This document shows, piece by piece, positions 9,098 through 17,762 of a stretch of DNA of 64,000 nt. How positions within the stretch are numbered: position 1 is the first letter of the stretch; every line of letters starts with the position of its first letter. The stretch comes from Paenibacillus cymbidii (GTDB lineage: Bacteria; Bacillota; Bacilli; Paenibacillales; NBRC-103111). The stretch lies in contig NZ_SHLX01000013.1 of the NCBI RefSeq assembly GCF_004764705.1, positions 124,001 to 188,000 of the forward strand, in the 5' to 3' direction. The translations under genes and the position numbers were made by a program. The notes beneath the pieces are model-generated. The model was not told the DNA's origin, did not search any database, and saw nothing but the letters and a program-made list of their open reading frames with translations.

Positions 9098-10453
9098 TCA
9101 ATAGCGCCCTTGGAATGGCGCTTTCGGCGACGGCGGCTGAGTCCGGCGAACAATCCGGCGCCGCTCCTGCTTCTTCGTCACGTTGAAATTGTCCTCGATC
9201 AGCAGCCAGTTCTGCGGGAAGCTCAGGCCAAGCTTCCAGTAGCTGACGCCGCGCAGCCCCAGCTCCTTGACCAGATCGAACTTGGCCTGGATCGAACGCG
9301 CATCCTCGAACCAGACCCGGTGCTCCTTGCCGTTATCGTCCCAATAGGCAAAGTGGGGCGCCTGCGCCTCCTCGTCGTACGCGATCGAGGCGTTCCGCTT
9401 GCGGGCGAGCGCGATCGCCTGCTGCGGGCTGAGCGCCTTGGCGTAAGCGCCGCCCGGCTTGTAAGGCAGCGTCCAGTCGTAGCCGTACAGGTTTTGGCCC
9501 ATCATGATTTTGTTCGCGGGCATTTCCGTGATGGCGTATTCGAGCACCTTGCGCACCGGGCCGATCGGCGACACCGGCATCGGCGGCCCGCCGCTGTAGC
9601 CCCATTCGTACGTCATGATGACGACGAAGTCGGCGATTTCGCCGTGCGCCTTGTAATCGTGCGCCGTATACCAGGCGCCGGTCTGCTCCGCGCTCGTCTT
9701 CGGCGCAAGCGCCGTCGAAATCAGCAGCCCTTCGTTATGGATGCGGTCCGCCGCCTTGCGCAAGAAGCGGTTGTACGCTCCGCGATCCTCCGGCCGCAGG
9801 TGCTCCAGATCGAAGTGAATGTCGCGGAAGTTGTGCTCATGCGCGGTTCGGATAATCGTGTCGAGCAGCCGGTTCTGCACCTGCTCGACGTTCAGGATCA
9901 CCTGCCCCAGCTCCGCGCTGAACTGATCGTTCTCCAGATTGGTTACCACCATCATGAGCACCGCTTGCTGCTCCGCGGCGATGGAGGCGAGATCGTCCAG
10001 CGGCGGCGGCGTCAGCGTGCCGTCGCGGTTGATGCGGAAGCTGAACGGCGCCAAATACGTGAGGTGCGGGGCCGCTTCGCGGGAAGCCCGGCGCAGCTCC
10101 GCCGACACGCTGCCGCCGCGCGGCTCGACGTAGGCGTTGAATTCGGCGTCCCGGCGCGGACGAGGCGGGATGTACAGGCGCGTGCCCGTCGCCAGCGTGC
10201 CTTCCGGCGGGATGCCGTTAACGTCCGCCAGCGTCTGCGCGGTAGTGCCGAATTGGCGGGCAATACTCGTCAGCGTATCGCCCGGCTTCACCCAGTAATA
10301 GGAGCCGACGATCGGAATGACCAGCGTCTGCCCGACAACCAGCGCGTCTTTCGGCGAAATTTCGTTCGCTTCCGTTATCGTTTCCACGGATACTCCGTAT
10401 AATTGCGACAGTTGATAGAGCGATTGTCCGGGCTGAATCACATGAATTTGCAT
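9098..10453 (-). CDS. LysM and glycoside hydrolase family 18 protein, SleL/YaaH-like
   Basis: A 451-residue protein with two LysM repeats at the N-terminus (IHVIQPGQSLYQLSQLYGVS at residues 3-22, then SYYWVKPGDTLTSIARQFG) followed by a GH18 barrel. FRDIHFDLEHL carries the GH18 catalytic acid region (FDLE), and YSGGPPMPVSPIGPVRKVLEYA is typical of the YaaH/SleL spore proteins. There is no signal peptide, as for the spore-coat-associated SleL family, which cleaves cortex muropeptides during germination. The start ATG 10451-10453 has GGGAGG eight bases upstream. It is a single-gene unit, divergent from the HD-domain gene. Family assignment is firm; a role in germination is inferred from the family. 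Confidence 0.88.
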   Translation of the reverse strand: MQIHVIQPGQSLYQLSQLYGVSVETITEANEISPKDALVVGQTLVIPIVGSYYWVKPGDTLTSIARQFGTTAQTLADVNGIPPEGTLATGTRLYIPPRPRRDAEFNAYVEPRGGSVSAELRRASREAAPHLTYLAPFSFRINRDGTLTPPPLDDLASIAAEQQAVLMMVVTNLENDQFSAELGQVILNVEQVQNRLLDTIIRTAHEHNFRDIHFDLEHLRPEDRGAYNRFLRKAADRIHNEGLLISTALAPKTSAEQTGAWYTAHDYKAHGEIADFVVIMTYEWGYSGGPPMPVSPIGPVRKVLEYAITEMPANKIMMGQNLYGYDWTLPYKPGGAYAKALSPQQAIALARKRNASIAYDEEAQAPHFAYWDDNGKEHRVWFEDARSIQAKFDLVKELGLRGVSYWKLGLSFPQNWLLIEDNFNVTKKQERRRIVRRTQPPSPKAPFQGRY

Positions 10454-10765
10454 GGAGGAGCCTCCCCTCGCGGAAAACGCCGTTTCCCGGCATCCTTACA
10501 GCTTATTCGCGGGGCATATGCTTTATGAGCGGAAGCTTCGCCGGGGCCGAGCGCAGCGAAGAGCGGGGCAAAGCCGTGACTTCTGCGGCAAAATGACATA
10601 TGGTAGGAGAAAGAGACGATGCGGCGGGGCCGGCCGGGTTACAGGCGAACCAGCAACTTCCGTCTTGCGGTTAATCGTCCCTTAACAATTGCAGGGTAAA
10701 CTAACATTGGATGGTCGGGACAACCGCCATCGCCATTTTATCCAACCGGGAAAGGAGCTTGATAC
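10454..10765. other. 312-bp intergenic region between divergent genes
   Basis: No recognised gene. It separates the GH18 gene from the HD-domain gene and should contain both promoters. TTAACAATTGCAGGGTAAAC lies near 10683. One possible micro-ORF (10619-10699, ATG, 26 codons, Arg-rich, AGGAG ten bases upstream) is present, but nothing else supports it. Confidence 0.4.
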
Positions 10766-11395
10766 ATGGGGATTCATTCTTATTTTCAATCGCTGACGGA
10801 TTTGGAGCGCATCATTCGCTGCCCGGGGAAATTCAAATTTCAGGAGCACAGCGTTTCCGCCCATTCGTGGAAAGTCGTGCAGTACGCCAAAACGCTGGCC
10901 GACATCGAGGAATACAACGGCGTCGCCGTCGACTGGAAGAAGCTTTATGAAATTACGAGCAGCCACGATTACGGCGAAATTTTCATCGGCGACATCAAAA
11001 CGCCGGTCAAGCACTATTCGGTCGAGCTGAAAGCGATGCTGCAGAAGGTCGAGGACGGCATGGTCGCCCACTACATCGACAACCACATCCCCGAGGAGTT
11101 CAAACCGATTTTCCGCCGCCAGCTGCGCGAAGGCAAAGACGGTTCGGTCGAAGGGCGCATTCTTGAAGTCGCCGACAAGCTGGATCAAATTTACGAGGCG
11201 TTCGCCGAAATGCAGAAAGGCAACACGGAGAAGGAGTTTATCGCGATGTACCGCAACGCCATCATCAAGATCAAACAGATCAAGCTGCATTGCGTCGATT
11301 ATTTCCTTCAGCATATTTTGCCGGATCTGGTCAGCGAAGGAGCCCGCTCGCCAATCGATATCGAGCAGATCACGAACGAAGCGCTGGCATCCTGA
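10766..11395 (+). CDS. HD-domain phosphohydrolase, YfbR-like
   Basis: A 209-residue soluble protein with the metal-dependent HD phosphohydrolase pattern: His in SAHSW (about residue 33), the HD pair in TSSHDYGEIF (about residues 67-68) and the distal Asp in ADKLDQIYEAF. This spacing resembles YfbR and related 5'-nucleotidases. Family members remove phosphate from deoxynucleoside monophosphates, but substrate range varies. The start ATG 10766 has AAAGGAG eight bases upstream. It is transcribed alone and converges on the alpha/beta hydrolase gene 44 bp away. Function beyond HD hydrolase is an inference. Confidence 0.8.
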   Translation: MGIHSYFQSLTDLERIIRCPGKFKFQEHSVSAHSWKVVQYAKTLADIEEYNGVAVDWKKLYEITSSHDYGEIFIGDIKTPVKHYSVELKAMLQKVEDGMVAHYIDNHIPEEFKPIFRRQLREGKDGSVEGRILEVADKLDQIYEAFAEMQKGNTEKEFIAMYRNAIIKIKQIKLHCVDYFLQHILPDLVSEGARSPIDIEQITNEALAS

Positions 11396-11439
11396 TTGTG
11401 GGCGCTTCATCCGTTTTCCCCCTCGTCCGACGTCTTCCC

Positions 11440-12240
11440 TTATTTCCCTGCAAAAAAATGCGTTAACACCGGCGCAAGCGCCGCCGGTTTGACGATATGC
11501 GTCTGGCCGGCCAGCGTCCGGTGCTCCGCGTGCGGCAGCGCATTTGCCAGCGCCTGCATCGCGTTCCGCATCCAGGCCGGGCTCTTCGAACCGGATGCCA
11601 CAAGAGTCGGCGCCGTCACGTCGGCCCAATAGTCCGTCGGCAGCGGTTTGCCGCGCTGGAACGCCGCTGTCAGCTCGGTGTCGTAAGGCAGCGTGTGCGC
11701 GACGCCTTTCAGCTTCTTCCAGGCCGGCATCAGCGGCATGATCGCCACGACGAACGCCGGCAGCCCGACTCCCCGGCGCATAAAATGTTTGACCGCGGCG
11801 CCGCGGCTGCCTGCGGCGACAAGCTCGTCCATGCGCCTGGCATACGACTCCGGCACGGGAGGCCGGCTGCCGTCGACGACGAACGGCGCCTCGTACAGCG
11901 CCAGCTTCGCAATCTGCGGCAGCCGTTTGGCCGCTTCGAGGGCGAGCGCCGCCCCCGACGAAATGCCGTAAACGCCGGCCGAACCGCCGGCTTCGTTCAG
12001 AAGCGCTTCGATGTCCTCGACTTCGCGCCCGATCGCATACAGCGGCTCGTTGCCGCTTTCGCCCCGACCGCGACGGTCGTAGGTGTAGACGGTGAAATGC
12101 TCCGCCAGCAGCGCGGCCAGCGGCCCGTTCGGCCCGGACGCGCGGTAGCAGAGCGCGCCGTCGACGAGAATGAGCGCCGGCCCCCGGCCGATGCGGTCAT
12201 AAGCGATGGCGGTGCCGTCTTTGGAAATGACGTGGGCCAC
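11440..12240 (-). CDS. Alpha/beta-fold hydrolase
   Basis: A 266-residue protein with GTG start at 12238-12240 behind GGAGGAG. The fold markers are FTVYTYDRRGRGES (oxyanion/strand region), the nucleophile elbow GISSG, an Asp region near ASGSKSPAW and the catalytic His in GQTHIVK. This is the usual Ser-Asp-His arrangement, close to small esterase/lactonase-like proteins often encoded beside ECF sigma factors. It is last in a minus-strand run VOC protein, DUF1801 protein, hydrolase with short gaps (35 and 48 bp), so a three-gene operon is likely. Substrate unknown. Confidence 0.85.
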   Translation of the reverse strand: MAHVISKDGTAIAYDRIGRGPALILVDGALCYRASGPNGPLAALLAEHFTVYTYDRRGRGESGNEPLYAIGREVEDIEALLNEAGGSAGVYGISSGAALALEAAKRLPQIAKLALYEAPFVVDGSRPPVPESYARRMDELVAAGSRGAAVKHFMRRGVGLPAFVVAIMPLMPAWKKLKGVAHTLPYDTELTAAFQRGKPLPTDYWADVTAPTLVASGSKSPAWMRNAMQALANALPHAEHRTLAGQTHIVKPAALAPVLTHFFAGK

Positions 12241-12288
12241 GAGTCCCCACTCCTCCGTTTGAAATGGCGTTTGGCGACTGGCCGCCGG

Positions 12289-12636
12289 CTACAGCGTGGC
12301 GGAAGCCTGCGCCAGCAGCGGCGCAAGCAGCTCGCTGTCGACCGACTGGTCTTTGCGCAGCTTGATCGTTTTGCGTTCGGGCGGTCCGTCGAACAGCTTG
12401 TCCGGAACGGTCAGGCCGGCCGCGTTAAAAATCGTAAAGCTGACCGCATCCTTGGAAAGCGACATGACGGCGGCATATTTGCCGTTTTTTAGAAAATGCG
12501 GCTTCTTGTACTGCATGCGCTCCTGCGCATCCGGCACCGTCGCATGCACCAGCTCGTGCAATTCGCCCGCCAGCTTCGCCTGCCAAGGCTCCGCGATCGC
12601 GGCCAAATAGTCTGTTACTTCCGGGTTTCGGTTCAT
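12289..12636 (-). CDS. DUF1801-like protein
   Basis: A 115-residue product starting at ATG 12634-12636 with GGGGAG seven bases upstream; the open frame continues further upstream but without a good start. HELVHATVPDAQERMQYKKPHFLKNGKYAAVMSLSKDAVSFTI follows the pattern of the YdhG/DUF1801 family of small proteins, which has no firmly established activity. It sits between the VOC protein and the hydrolase on the same strand. The call rests on recognition of the family pattern only. Confidence 0.72.
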   Translation of the reverse strand: MNRNPEVTDYLAAIAEPWQAKLAGELHELVHATVPDAQERMQYKKPHFLKNGKYAAVMSLSKDAVSFTIFNAAGLTVPDKLFDGPPERKTIKLRKDQSVDSELLAPLLAQASATL

Positions 12637-12671
12637 CGTTGTTCTCCCCTCGTTCGACACGCCCTGAGTGT

Positions 12672-13067
12672 CTATTGCTGCACGATTTGCCAGGTTACGC
12701 CAAACCGGTCTTCGATTTCGCCGTAGTTGGCGCCCCATGGCTGCGGCTCGAACGGGAACTTGATGCTGCCGCCTTCGCCTAGCCTGGCGAACGCCTGGCG
12801 CGCATCGGCCTCGTCTGCGAACGAGAGCGCCAGCGCGATCGCGCGATTGCCGGCTGCCGGCGCGGCGGCGTCGGTCAGGAACAGCGCGTTGCCGCCCGCT
12901 ACCGTGATCGCCATGTGCATGACGCGGTCTTTGAGTGCGTCGGGCGTTCCGGGCAGTTGGCCGAACGTCATCACCGACACGACCTCGCCGCCGAGCGCCT
13001 GGATATACGTTTCCGCTTGCGTTCTTGCGTCTTCCGACAATACATAGGGAGTCAATTGAGCTTTCAT
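12672..13067 (-). CDS. VOC family protein, PhnB-like
   Basis: A 131-residue protein starting at ATG 13065-13067 (GAGAGG upstream). MKAQLTPYVLSEDARTQAETYIQALGG, MHMAITVAGGNALFLTDAA and the end PQPWGANYGEIEDRFGVTWQIV are the hallmarks of PhnB/3-demethylubiquinone-methyltransferase-like VOC proteins. Such proteins are frequently encoded next to ECF sigma/YciI units, as here (sigma gene 410 bp upstream on the same strand). Activity unknown; a role in detoxification is only a guess from the fold. Confidence 0.83.
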   Translation of the reverse strand: MKAQLTPYVLSEDARTQAETYIQALGGEVVSVMTFGQLPGTPDALKDRVMHMAITVAGGNALFLTDAAAPAAGNRAIALALSFADEADARQAFARLGEGGSIKFPFEPQPWGANYGEIEDRFGVTWQIVQQ

Positions 13068-13237
13068 TTTCTTCAACCTCTCTTTGATCGATATAGTGGC
13101 CTGTTGCGGCCTGTTCGGCAGGCTTGAATGCCGGCCTCTATACGGACAACGAACGGCCATCGACCAAATCGACACGGGTGAAGAAAATTTTTTTTGCAAA
13201 ATGCGTGGGGCCGGCCGGATCGGCGGCGCGTCGGCGA

Positions 13238-13428
13238 AATAGGCCATGAAAAATGGCTTATTCGCCCGATTTCAGCTGCCCGGTTGGAAATAGCCAGTGA
13301 AATCACTGGCTATTGTGCTACATGCAGCCCCGAAATCGGGTTTTGCCGGCGAATAGCCAGCGAAATCGCTGGCTATTTTGCGGCGACCGGCCATTTGGGG
13401 CGGAATAACCAATAAAATCGGGCCTATT
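13238..13428. repeat. Composite hairpin array 1 (four REP-like palindromes)
   Basis: Four palindromes at 13238-13262, 13289-13314, 13352-13377 and 13404-13428, starts 51, 63 and 52 bp apart. Units share the frame AATAGCC...GGCTATT; unit 2 has arms AATAGCCAGTG/CACTGGCTATT and unit 3 AATAGCCAGCG/CGCTGGCTATT, a compensatory T-to-C/A-to-G change. The spacers also carry conserved blocks such as GCCCGATTT and CCCGAAATCGGG. The whole block is the inverted homologue of the array at 35747-35936. It lies in the 410-bp gap between the sigma factor gene and the VOC gene; no gene is seen in that gap. Confidence 0.85.
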
Positions 13429-13477
13429 TCCGCGGATGCCCGCTTCCCGGCGCCGTTGGCGCGGCGATTCACGGCTT

Positions 13478-14746
13478 TCAGCCGCGTTCCCCCGCGGGCG
13501 CCGCGCAATCTGCGGCGCGCCGCAGCAGCAGCTCGCGCTCGCGGGCGTTGCGCGTCATCGCCGCGGCGCGTTCGAACTGCTCGCGCGCCTCTTCAATCCG
13601 CCCCACCTTCGCCAGCAAGTCGCCGCGTACGCTCGGCAGCAGGTGGTACTGCTGCAGGGACGGCTCGTCCGCCAGTTCATCGACGAGCCGCAAGCCGAAC
13701 GCCGGGCCGAACGCCATGGCAATGGCGACGGCGCGGTTCAGCGCCACGATCGGCGACGGCGCGACGAGCAGCAGCGCTTCGTAGAGCGCCGCGATGCGCG
13801 GCCAGTCGGTCTCCGCCGCCGTGCGGGCCTGCCCATGGCAGGCGGCGATTGACGCTTGCAGCGCATACGGCCCGAGCGGACGGCCGAGCTGGCGGGCGCG
13901 CTCCAGCGCGGCGAGGCCGCGGCGGATCAGCAGTCGGTCCCAACGCGCCCGGTTCTGGTCCAGCAGCAGGACCGGCTCGCCGTCCGGTCCGACCCGCGTG
14001 GCCAGCCGCGACGACTGGATTTCCATCAGCGCGACCAGCCCGTGCACCTCCGGCTCGTCCGCCGCGATTTCCGCCAGGACGCGGCCGAGCCGCAGCGCCT
14101 CCTGGCACAACATCGGCCGCATCCAGTCGCCGCCGGCCGTCGCCGTGTAGCCTTCGTTGAACATGAGATACAACACCTCAAGCACGGACGCCAGCCGTTC
14201 CTGCAGCTCGTCGCCCGCCGGCACCTCGAAGTCGGCGCGCGCCGCGGTCAACGTCCGCTTCGCGCGGACGATCCGCTGGGCAACCGTTGCCTCGGGGATC
14301 AGGAAGGCGTGGGCGATTTCGTCCGTCGTCAGCCCGCCGAGCAGCCGCAGCGTCAGCGCGACACGGGCCTCTTGCGACAGCGCCGGATGGCACGTCGTGA
14401 ATATCAGCCGCAGCAGATCGTCGCCGATTCCGCCCATCGCCGATTCCAGATCGGGCTCTTCGTACAGGTCGCTGCCGCGCCCGACTTCTTCGTACTTCCG
14501 GTCGCGCACCTTGTTGCGGCGCAGCAGATCGATCGCCCGCCGCTTGGCGGTCGCCATCAGCCAGGCGCCGGGGTTATCCGGTATGCCGGTTTGCGGCCAC
14601 TTCTCCAGCGCGATGACCAGCGCGTCCTGAGCCAAATCCTCGGCGATGCCGACATCCCGCACCATCCGCGCCAACCCGGCGATCAGCCGGGCCGACTCGA
14701 TGCGCCAGACCGCATCGATTTTCCGGCGGGCGTCGATCGCCGTCAC
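13478..14746 (-). CDS. ECF-type RNA polymerase sigma factor with C-terminal extension (ECF42-like)
   Basis: A 422-residue sigma factor. Region 2 is seen in GIAEDLAQDALVIALEKWPQTG and NPGAWLMATAKRRAIDLLRR, region 4 in LRLLGGLTTDEIAHAFLIPEATVAQRIVRAKR. The remaining 230 residues form a helical extension (FNEGYTATAGGDWMRPMLCQEALRLGR and a TPR-like end) as in ECF42-type sigmas, which lack a classical anti-sigma factor. The GTG start (14744-14746) overlaps the stop of the YciI/DGPF gene by four bases (GTGA), a firm sign of translational coupling. Regulation of ECF42 sigmas is thought to involve the linked DGPF protein and the extension; target genes unknown. Confidence 0.88.
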   Translation of the reverse strand: MTAIDARRKIDAVWRIESARLIAGLARMVRDVGIAEDLAQDALVIALEKWPQTGIPDNPGAWLMATAKRRAIDLLRRNKVRDRKYEEVGRGSDLYEEPDLESAMGGIGDDLLRLIFTTCHPALSQEARVALTLRLLGGLTTDEIAHAFLIPEATVAQRIVRAKRTLTAARADFEVPAGDELQERLASVLEVLYLMFNEGYTATAGGDWMRPMLCQEALRLGRVLAEIAADEPEVHGLVALMEIQSSRLATRVGPDGEPVLLLDQNRARWDRLLIRRGLAALERARQLGRPLGPYALQASIAACHGQARTAAETDWPRIAALYEALLLVAPSPIVALNRAVAIAMAFGPAFGLRLVDELADEPSLQQYHLLPSVRGDLLAKVGRIEEAREQFERAAAMTRNARERELLLRRAADCAAPAGERG

Positions 14747-15180
14747 GATTGTTTTTGCCTCGCCACGATTTCGCGCACTGCCGCATCCTTCGCCAGCGCC
14801 TCTTCATCGTCCGTGATATCGGCCGCTCCCATCACTTGCCGCAGCTCGATGACACCTTCGCCGAAGCCGTGCGGATCGGGCATGCGCATCGCCCACTCGA
14901 TCGCTTCCTCGCGCGACTTCACTTCGATCAGCGTAAAACCGGCGATCAGTTCCTTCGCTTCCGTAAACGGCCCGTCGATCACCTTCGGCTTGCCGCCCGG
15001 CTCCGGAAAAGCGATGCGAATGCCGCTGGAGCTTGGCGCCAGCCCGTCCGCGGCCAGCAGCACCCCGGCGCGCGCCAGCTCCTCGTTGTAGCGCATGAAC
15101 GCTTCAATCAGCTCCGGGCTGGGCGGAATGCCCGCTTCCGTATCCTGGTTCGCCCGAACCATCATCATAAACCTCATCAT
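14743..15180 (-). CDS. YciI/DGPF-domain protein
   Basis: A 145-residue protein starting at ATG 15178-15180 with GGGAGG six bases upstream. MMRFMMMVRANQDTEAG, the motif VIDGPFTEAKELIAGF (the DGPF signature) and SREEAIEWAMRMP define the family. DGPF proteins are the regular genomic partners of ECF42-like sigma factors, and here the stop codon overlaps the sigma start. A sigma-A-like promoter lies about 80 bp upstream. Function is likely regulatory or enzymatic within this sigma unit; the mechanism is not known from sequence. Confidence 0.86.
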   Translation of the reverse strand: MMRFMMMVRANQDTEAGIPPSPELIEAFMRYNEELARAGVLLAADGLAPSSSGIRIAFPEPGGKPKVIDGPFTEAKELIAGFTLIEVKSREEAIEWAMRMPDPHGFGEGVIELRQVMGAADITDDEEALAKDAAVREIVARQKQS

Positions 15181-15258
15181 CGTTTCCTCCCGTTCGGTAT
15201 GGCTTCAACCCAAACTTGTCGCACCACTTCCAACGATAGCATTTTCCGACTCTCTCTC

Positions 15259-15288
15259 ATTATCCCGTCCGGAGCACACTATTGTAAA
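15259..15288 (-). promoter_or_regulatory. Candidate sigma-A promoter of the YciI-sigma unit
   Basis: On the minus strand TTTACA (15283-15288) and GATAAT (15259-15264) are separated by 18 bp, about 80 bp upstream of the YciI start. Five of six bases match at -10 and four of six at -35. Confidence 0.5.
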
Positions 15289-15348
15289 CAAAATAACTTT
15301 TCTGACACCGCCGGGTTAGAACACCCCGGTGTGTTATACCGTGCATCC

Positions 15349-15540
15349 CGCGTCGAGCCTGCCGCGTCGAGCCTGCGGTGTGGAGTCGTACAGTTGGTGG
15401 AGTTGCTCGAACGTTCGCGCGTGGTGGACAGTTGGTGGAGCTATTCTATAACTTTCGGCGCGGGACGGGCAGTTGGTGGAGCTACTCTATAACTTTCGGC
15501 GCGAGGCGGGCAGTTGATAGAGTTGTTCAGTGTGGGCGGC
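15349..15540. repeat. Tandem repeats: two 14-bp units, then four 38-41-bp units
   Basis: GCGTCGAGCCTGCC/G occurs twice in a row near 15350-15377. Units beginning CAGTTGGTGGAG (last one CAGTTGATAGAG) start at 15391, 15429, 15470 and 15511, i.e. 38, 41 and 41 bp apart; the middle copies share CTATAACTTTCGGCGCG. The repeats are not an ORF on either strand that looks coding. Confidence 0.8.
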
Positions 15541-15683
15541 GGCTTATTGCCACGGCCCGCGTGCAAGCAAATAAGAGATGCTTGAAACGTCAGCGAACTA
15601 AGGCCGATTTCAGCCTTACAGAAGCGTTTCGGCGAGTGGCGAACAAAATAAGGCTGATTTCCGATTAACCTGACAACATGGCC

Positions 15684-17762
15684 TTACTCCCCGCCAGCCG
15701 CCGCTTTCGCCGCCGGCAAAACCACCACAAACCGGCTCCCCCGCCCCGGTTCGCTCGACGCCGTGATCGTGCCGCCGTGCCGGTCGACGATCTCCCTGGC
15801 GATCGCCAGGCCGAGGCCGCTCCCCGTCGACGGGTCGGTTTGCTCGCCGCGGTTGGCGCGGTCGAATATGCCGCGCAGCGCCTCCGCCCCGATCCCGTTC
15901 CCTTCGTCTTCGACGGCGATCTGCACCCCGCCCGCGTCGATCTTCGCCTCCAGCCTGACCTGCCGGCCAGCCGGCGAATATTTGCAGGCGTTGTGCACGA
16001 GATTCGACAGCACCCGCCGCATGCCGTGCGGGTCGATCGTCATCACGGGATCGCAGTTGGCGAGCACCGTCTTTGAGCATTGCAGCCCGGCGATCTGCAC
16101 GAATTCCTCCAGGAAAACGAACTCCTGCACGATCCATTGCTTCATGTGCAGCGCTTCGGTCGACTCGTACGCCGCCGCCGTTTCCTGCTCGGCCAGGCTC
16201 AGCCGGAACAAGTCGTCGATGAACCGCGTGATATAGCGTACCTTGCCGTACAGATTTTCCAGGTGCTTGTTCTGCTCCCCGGGCTGCACCTGGATGCCGA
16301 GCATCATCGCCCGGATGCCGGCCTGCACGACGGTCAGCGGCGACCTTACGTCATGCGAGATATTCTGCAATAGCTCGCTGCGCCGCCGCTGCGATTGCAC
16401 CAGCTTCTCCGTGCGCTCGTGCACGGTCATCTCCAGTTCCTCGTTCCACCGTTCCAGCGTGCGCACCAGCTTCTCCTGATTGGCGATCATTTGCCGCTGC
16501 GCCTGATTTTTTTCCCGTTCGATCTGTCTGGTTTGGTAGGACAACGCGGCAGCCAGAATAATAAACTCCGCAATCGAACCGATCTGGTAGCCGTAATGCG
16601 TGAGCACGCTGTAATCGGCCAGACCGAACGTATACAGCACGGAAGGCGCCGCGCAGCCGATAATGGCCATCCCCCCGAGCACCATGTATCTTGCCGCAAT
16701 ATTGCCCTGGAACACGCTGAAGAAAATCGACGCGATCAGCGTCAGCCCAACGGCCATCTCGTACCAGATGGCGATCGTCGAGAAGCCCGGCCAATGAAAC
16801 AGCAGCGCCAGAATAACGAACGGCGACACCCATTGCACCGCCTGCGCCGCATAACGCAGCCCGGGAGCGTACTTGTCCAGCTGAAGCATCCGGCGCAGGA
16901 ACAACAACGCAAACCACAAGCACATAATAAAAAGGATGAGAAACACGCCTTCAGACGTATCGAACGTGCGCAACAGCAGTCGGATGACCCCGCTGCGTTC
17001 GCCGAACAGCTCCTGCGGCAATCCGTTCCAAATCAGCTGGGACAGCGCAAAGAAAAACACATACAACGCATAAAATACGTAAGCGGCATTCCGCATAAAA
17101 ACGAAAAGGGAGAACATGTACGCCGCCATAAGCAGCACGAAGCCGTAGTACAAGCCGAACAGCACGTATTCCGTGCGAAGCTGGCCCTGGTATGCCATCG
17201 GCCGCATCAAGTCGAGCGGCAAAATCATCGAACCTCCGGTCGTCGCCCGCAGGTAGAGCGTCACGTCCCGCCCCTCGGGCAGCGCCAGCTCGTACGCCCA
17301 GTAGTGATCGTCCAGCCGGAAACCGGCTGCGCCGCCCGTTTCCCCGGACAATGCCTGTCCGTCCACGTACACCTCGACCGTATCGACGGTCGCGTTCGAC
17401 AACCGCAGCACCCAGCGCTCCTGCTGGCTTTCATTGCGGATCGTCGCCCGCATCCAGTACGTGCTCCCGTCCAGCCCGAAGGCGGATCGCCCCGCCGCGG
17501 GAACGAAACGCTCCGCTGCCGGCGACGCCTGTGCCCCCGCATAAGTCAGCGCCCCTTCCGGATCGGGCAGCACCTGCATGCCGGCGTTCAAGCTGACGGT
17601 AGCAGACGCTGCGGTCAGCCGCACCTCGTCCCCCCGCCCATTGTCCGGCGCCTTCTCCCGCTCGTCCGGCATAAAGAAGAACCATACAAACGCAATGCCG
17701 ACGACGAACAGCAGGATGGCGAGCAGGAACAACCGGTTGCGCTCCGCTAAGGTCTTGCTCAT
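15684..17762 (-). CDS. Sensor histidine kinase with 7TMR-DISM sensor
   Basis: A 692-residue membrane kinase. After an N-terminal hydrophobic anchor (LFLLAILLFVVGIAFVWFFF) comes a periplasmic jelly-roll region (about 45-190; TYWMRATIRNESQQERWVLRLSN, typical 7TMR-DISM extracellular module), then seven membrane segments (about 195-405). A coiled linker leads to the HisKA domain (LLQNISHDVRSPLTVVQ, His near 470) and the ATPase domain (NLVHNACKY, DEGNGIG, GSGLGLAIAREIVDRHGG). 7TMR-DISM kinases are thought to bind sugars or other small ligands. It is divergently transcribed from an OmpR-type regulator 139 bp away, which is its likely partner. Start ATG 17760-17762 has a GAGG site. Confidence 0.9.
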   Translation of the reverse strand: MSKTLAERNRLFLLAILLFVVGIAFVWFFFMPDEREKAPDNGRGDEVRLTAASATVSLNAGMQVLPDPEGALTYAGAQASPAAERFVPAAGRSAFGLDGSTYWMRATIRNESQQERWVLRLSNATVDTVEVYVDGQALSGETGGAAGFRLDDHYWAYELALPEGRDVTLYLRATTGGSMILPLDLMRPMAYQGQLRTEYVLFGLYYGFVLLMAAYMFSLFVFMRNAAYVFYALYVFFFALSQLIWNGLPQELFGERSGVIRLLLRTFDTSEGVFLILFIMCLWFALLFLRRMLQLDKYAPGLRYAAQAVQWVSPFVILALLFHWPGFSTIAIWYEMAVGLTLIASIFFSVFQGNIAARYMVLGGMAIIGCAAPSVLYTFGLADYSVLTHYGYQIGSIAEFIILAAALSYQTRQIEREKNQAQRQMIANQEKLVRTLERWNEELEMTVHERTEKLVQSQRRRSELLQNISHDVRSPLTVVQAGIRAMMLGIQVQPGEQNKHLENLYGKVRYITRFIDDLFRLSLAEQETAAAYESTEALHMKQWIVQEFVFLEEFVQIAGLQCSKTVLANCDPVMTIDPHGMRRVLSNLVHNACKYSPAGRQVRLEAKIDAGGVQIAVEDEGNGIGAEALRGIFDRANRGEQTDPSTGSGLGLAIAREIVDRHGGTITASSEPGRGSRFVVVLPAAKAAAGGE

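Larger units (their letters stand above)
15181..15683. other. 503-bp intergenic region, repeat-rich
   Basis: No gene was recognised. Besides the promoter and tandem repeats annotated separately, 15593-15663 holds two direct copies of a CGAAC(A)..TAAGGCYGATTTC block about 46 bp apart, the first forming TAAGGC/GCCTTA arms. These resemble, but are not the same as, the AATAGCC hairpins elsewhere in the window. Confidence 0.55.

Noticed and set aside
13238..13428. Regularly spaced repeats resembling a short CRISPR array
   Set aside because: Units are full palindromes that differ from each other, and the spacers are themselves conserved in the second array; no cas genes are present.
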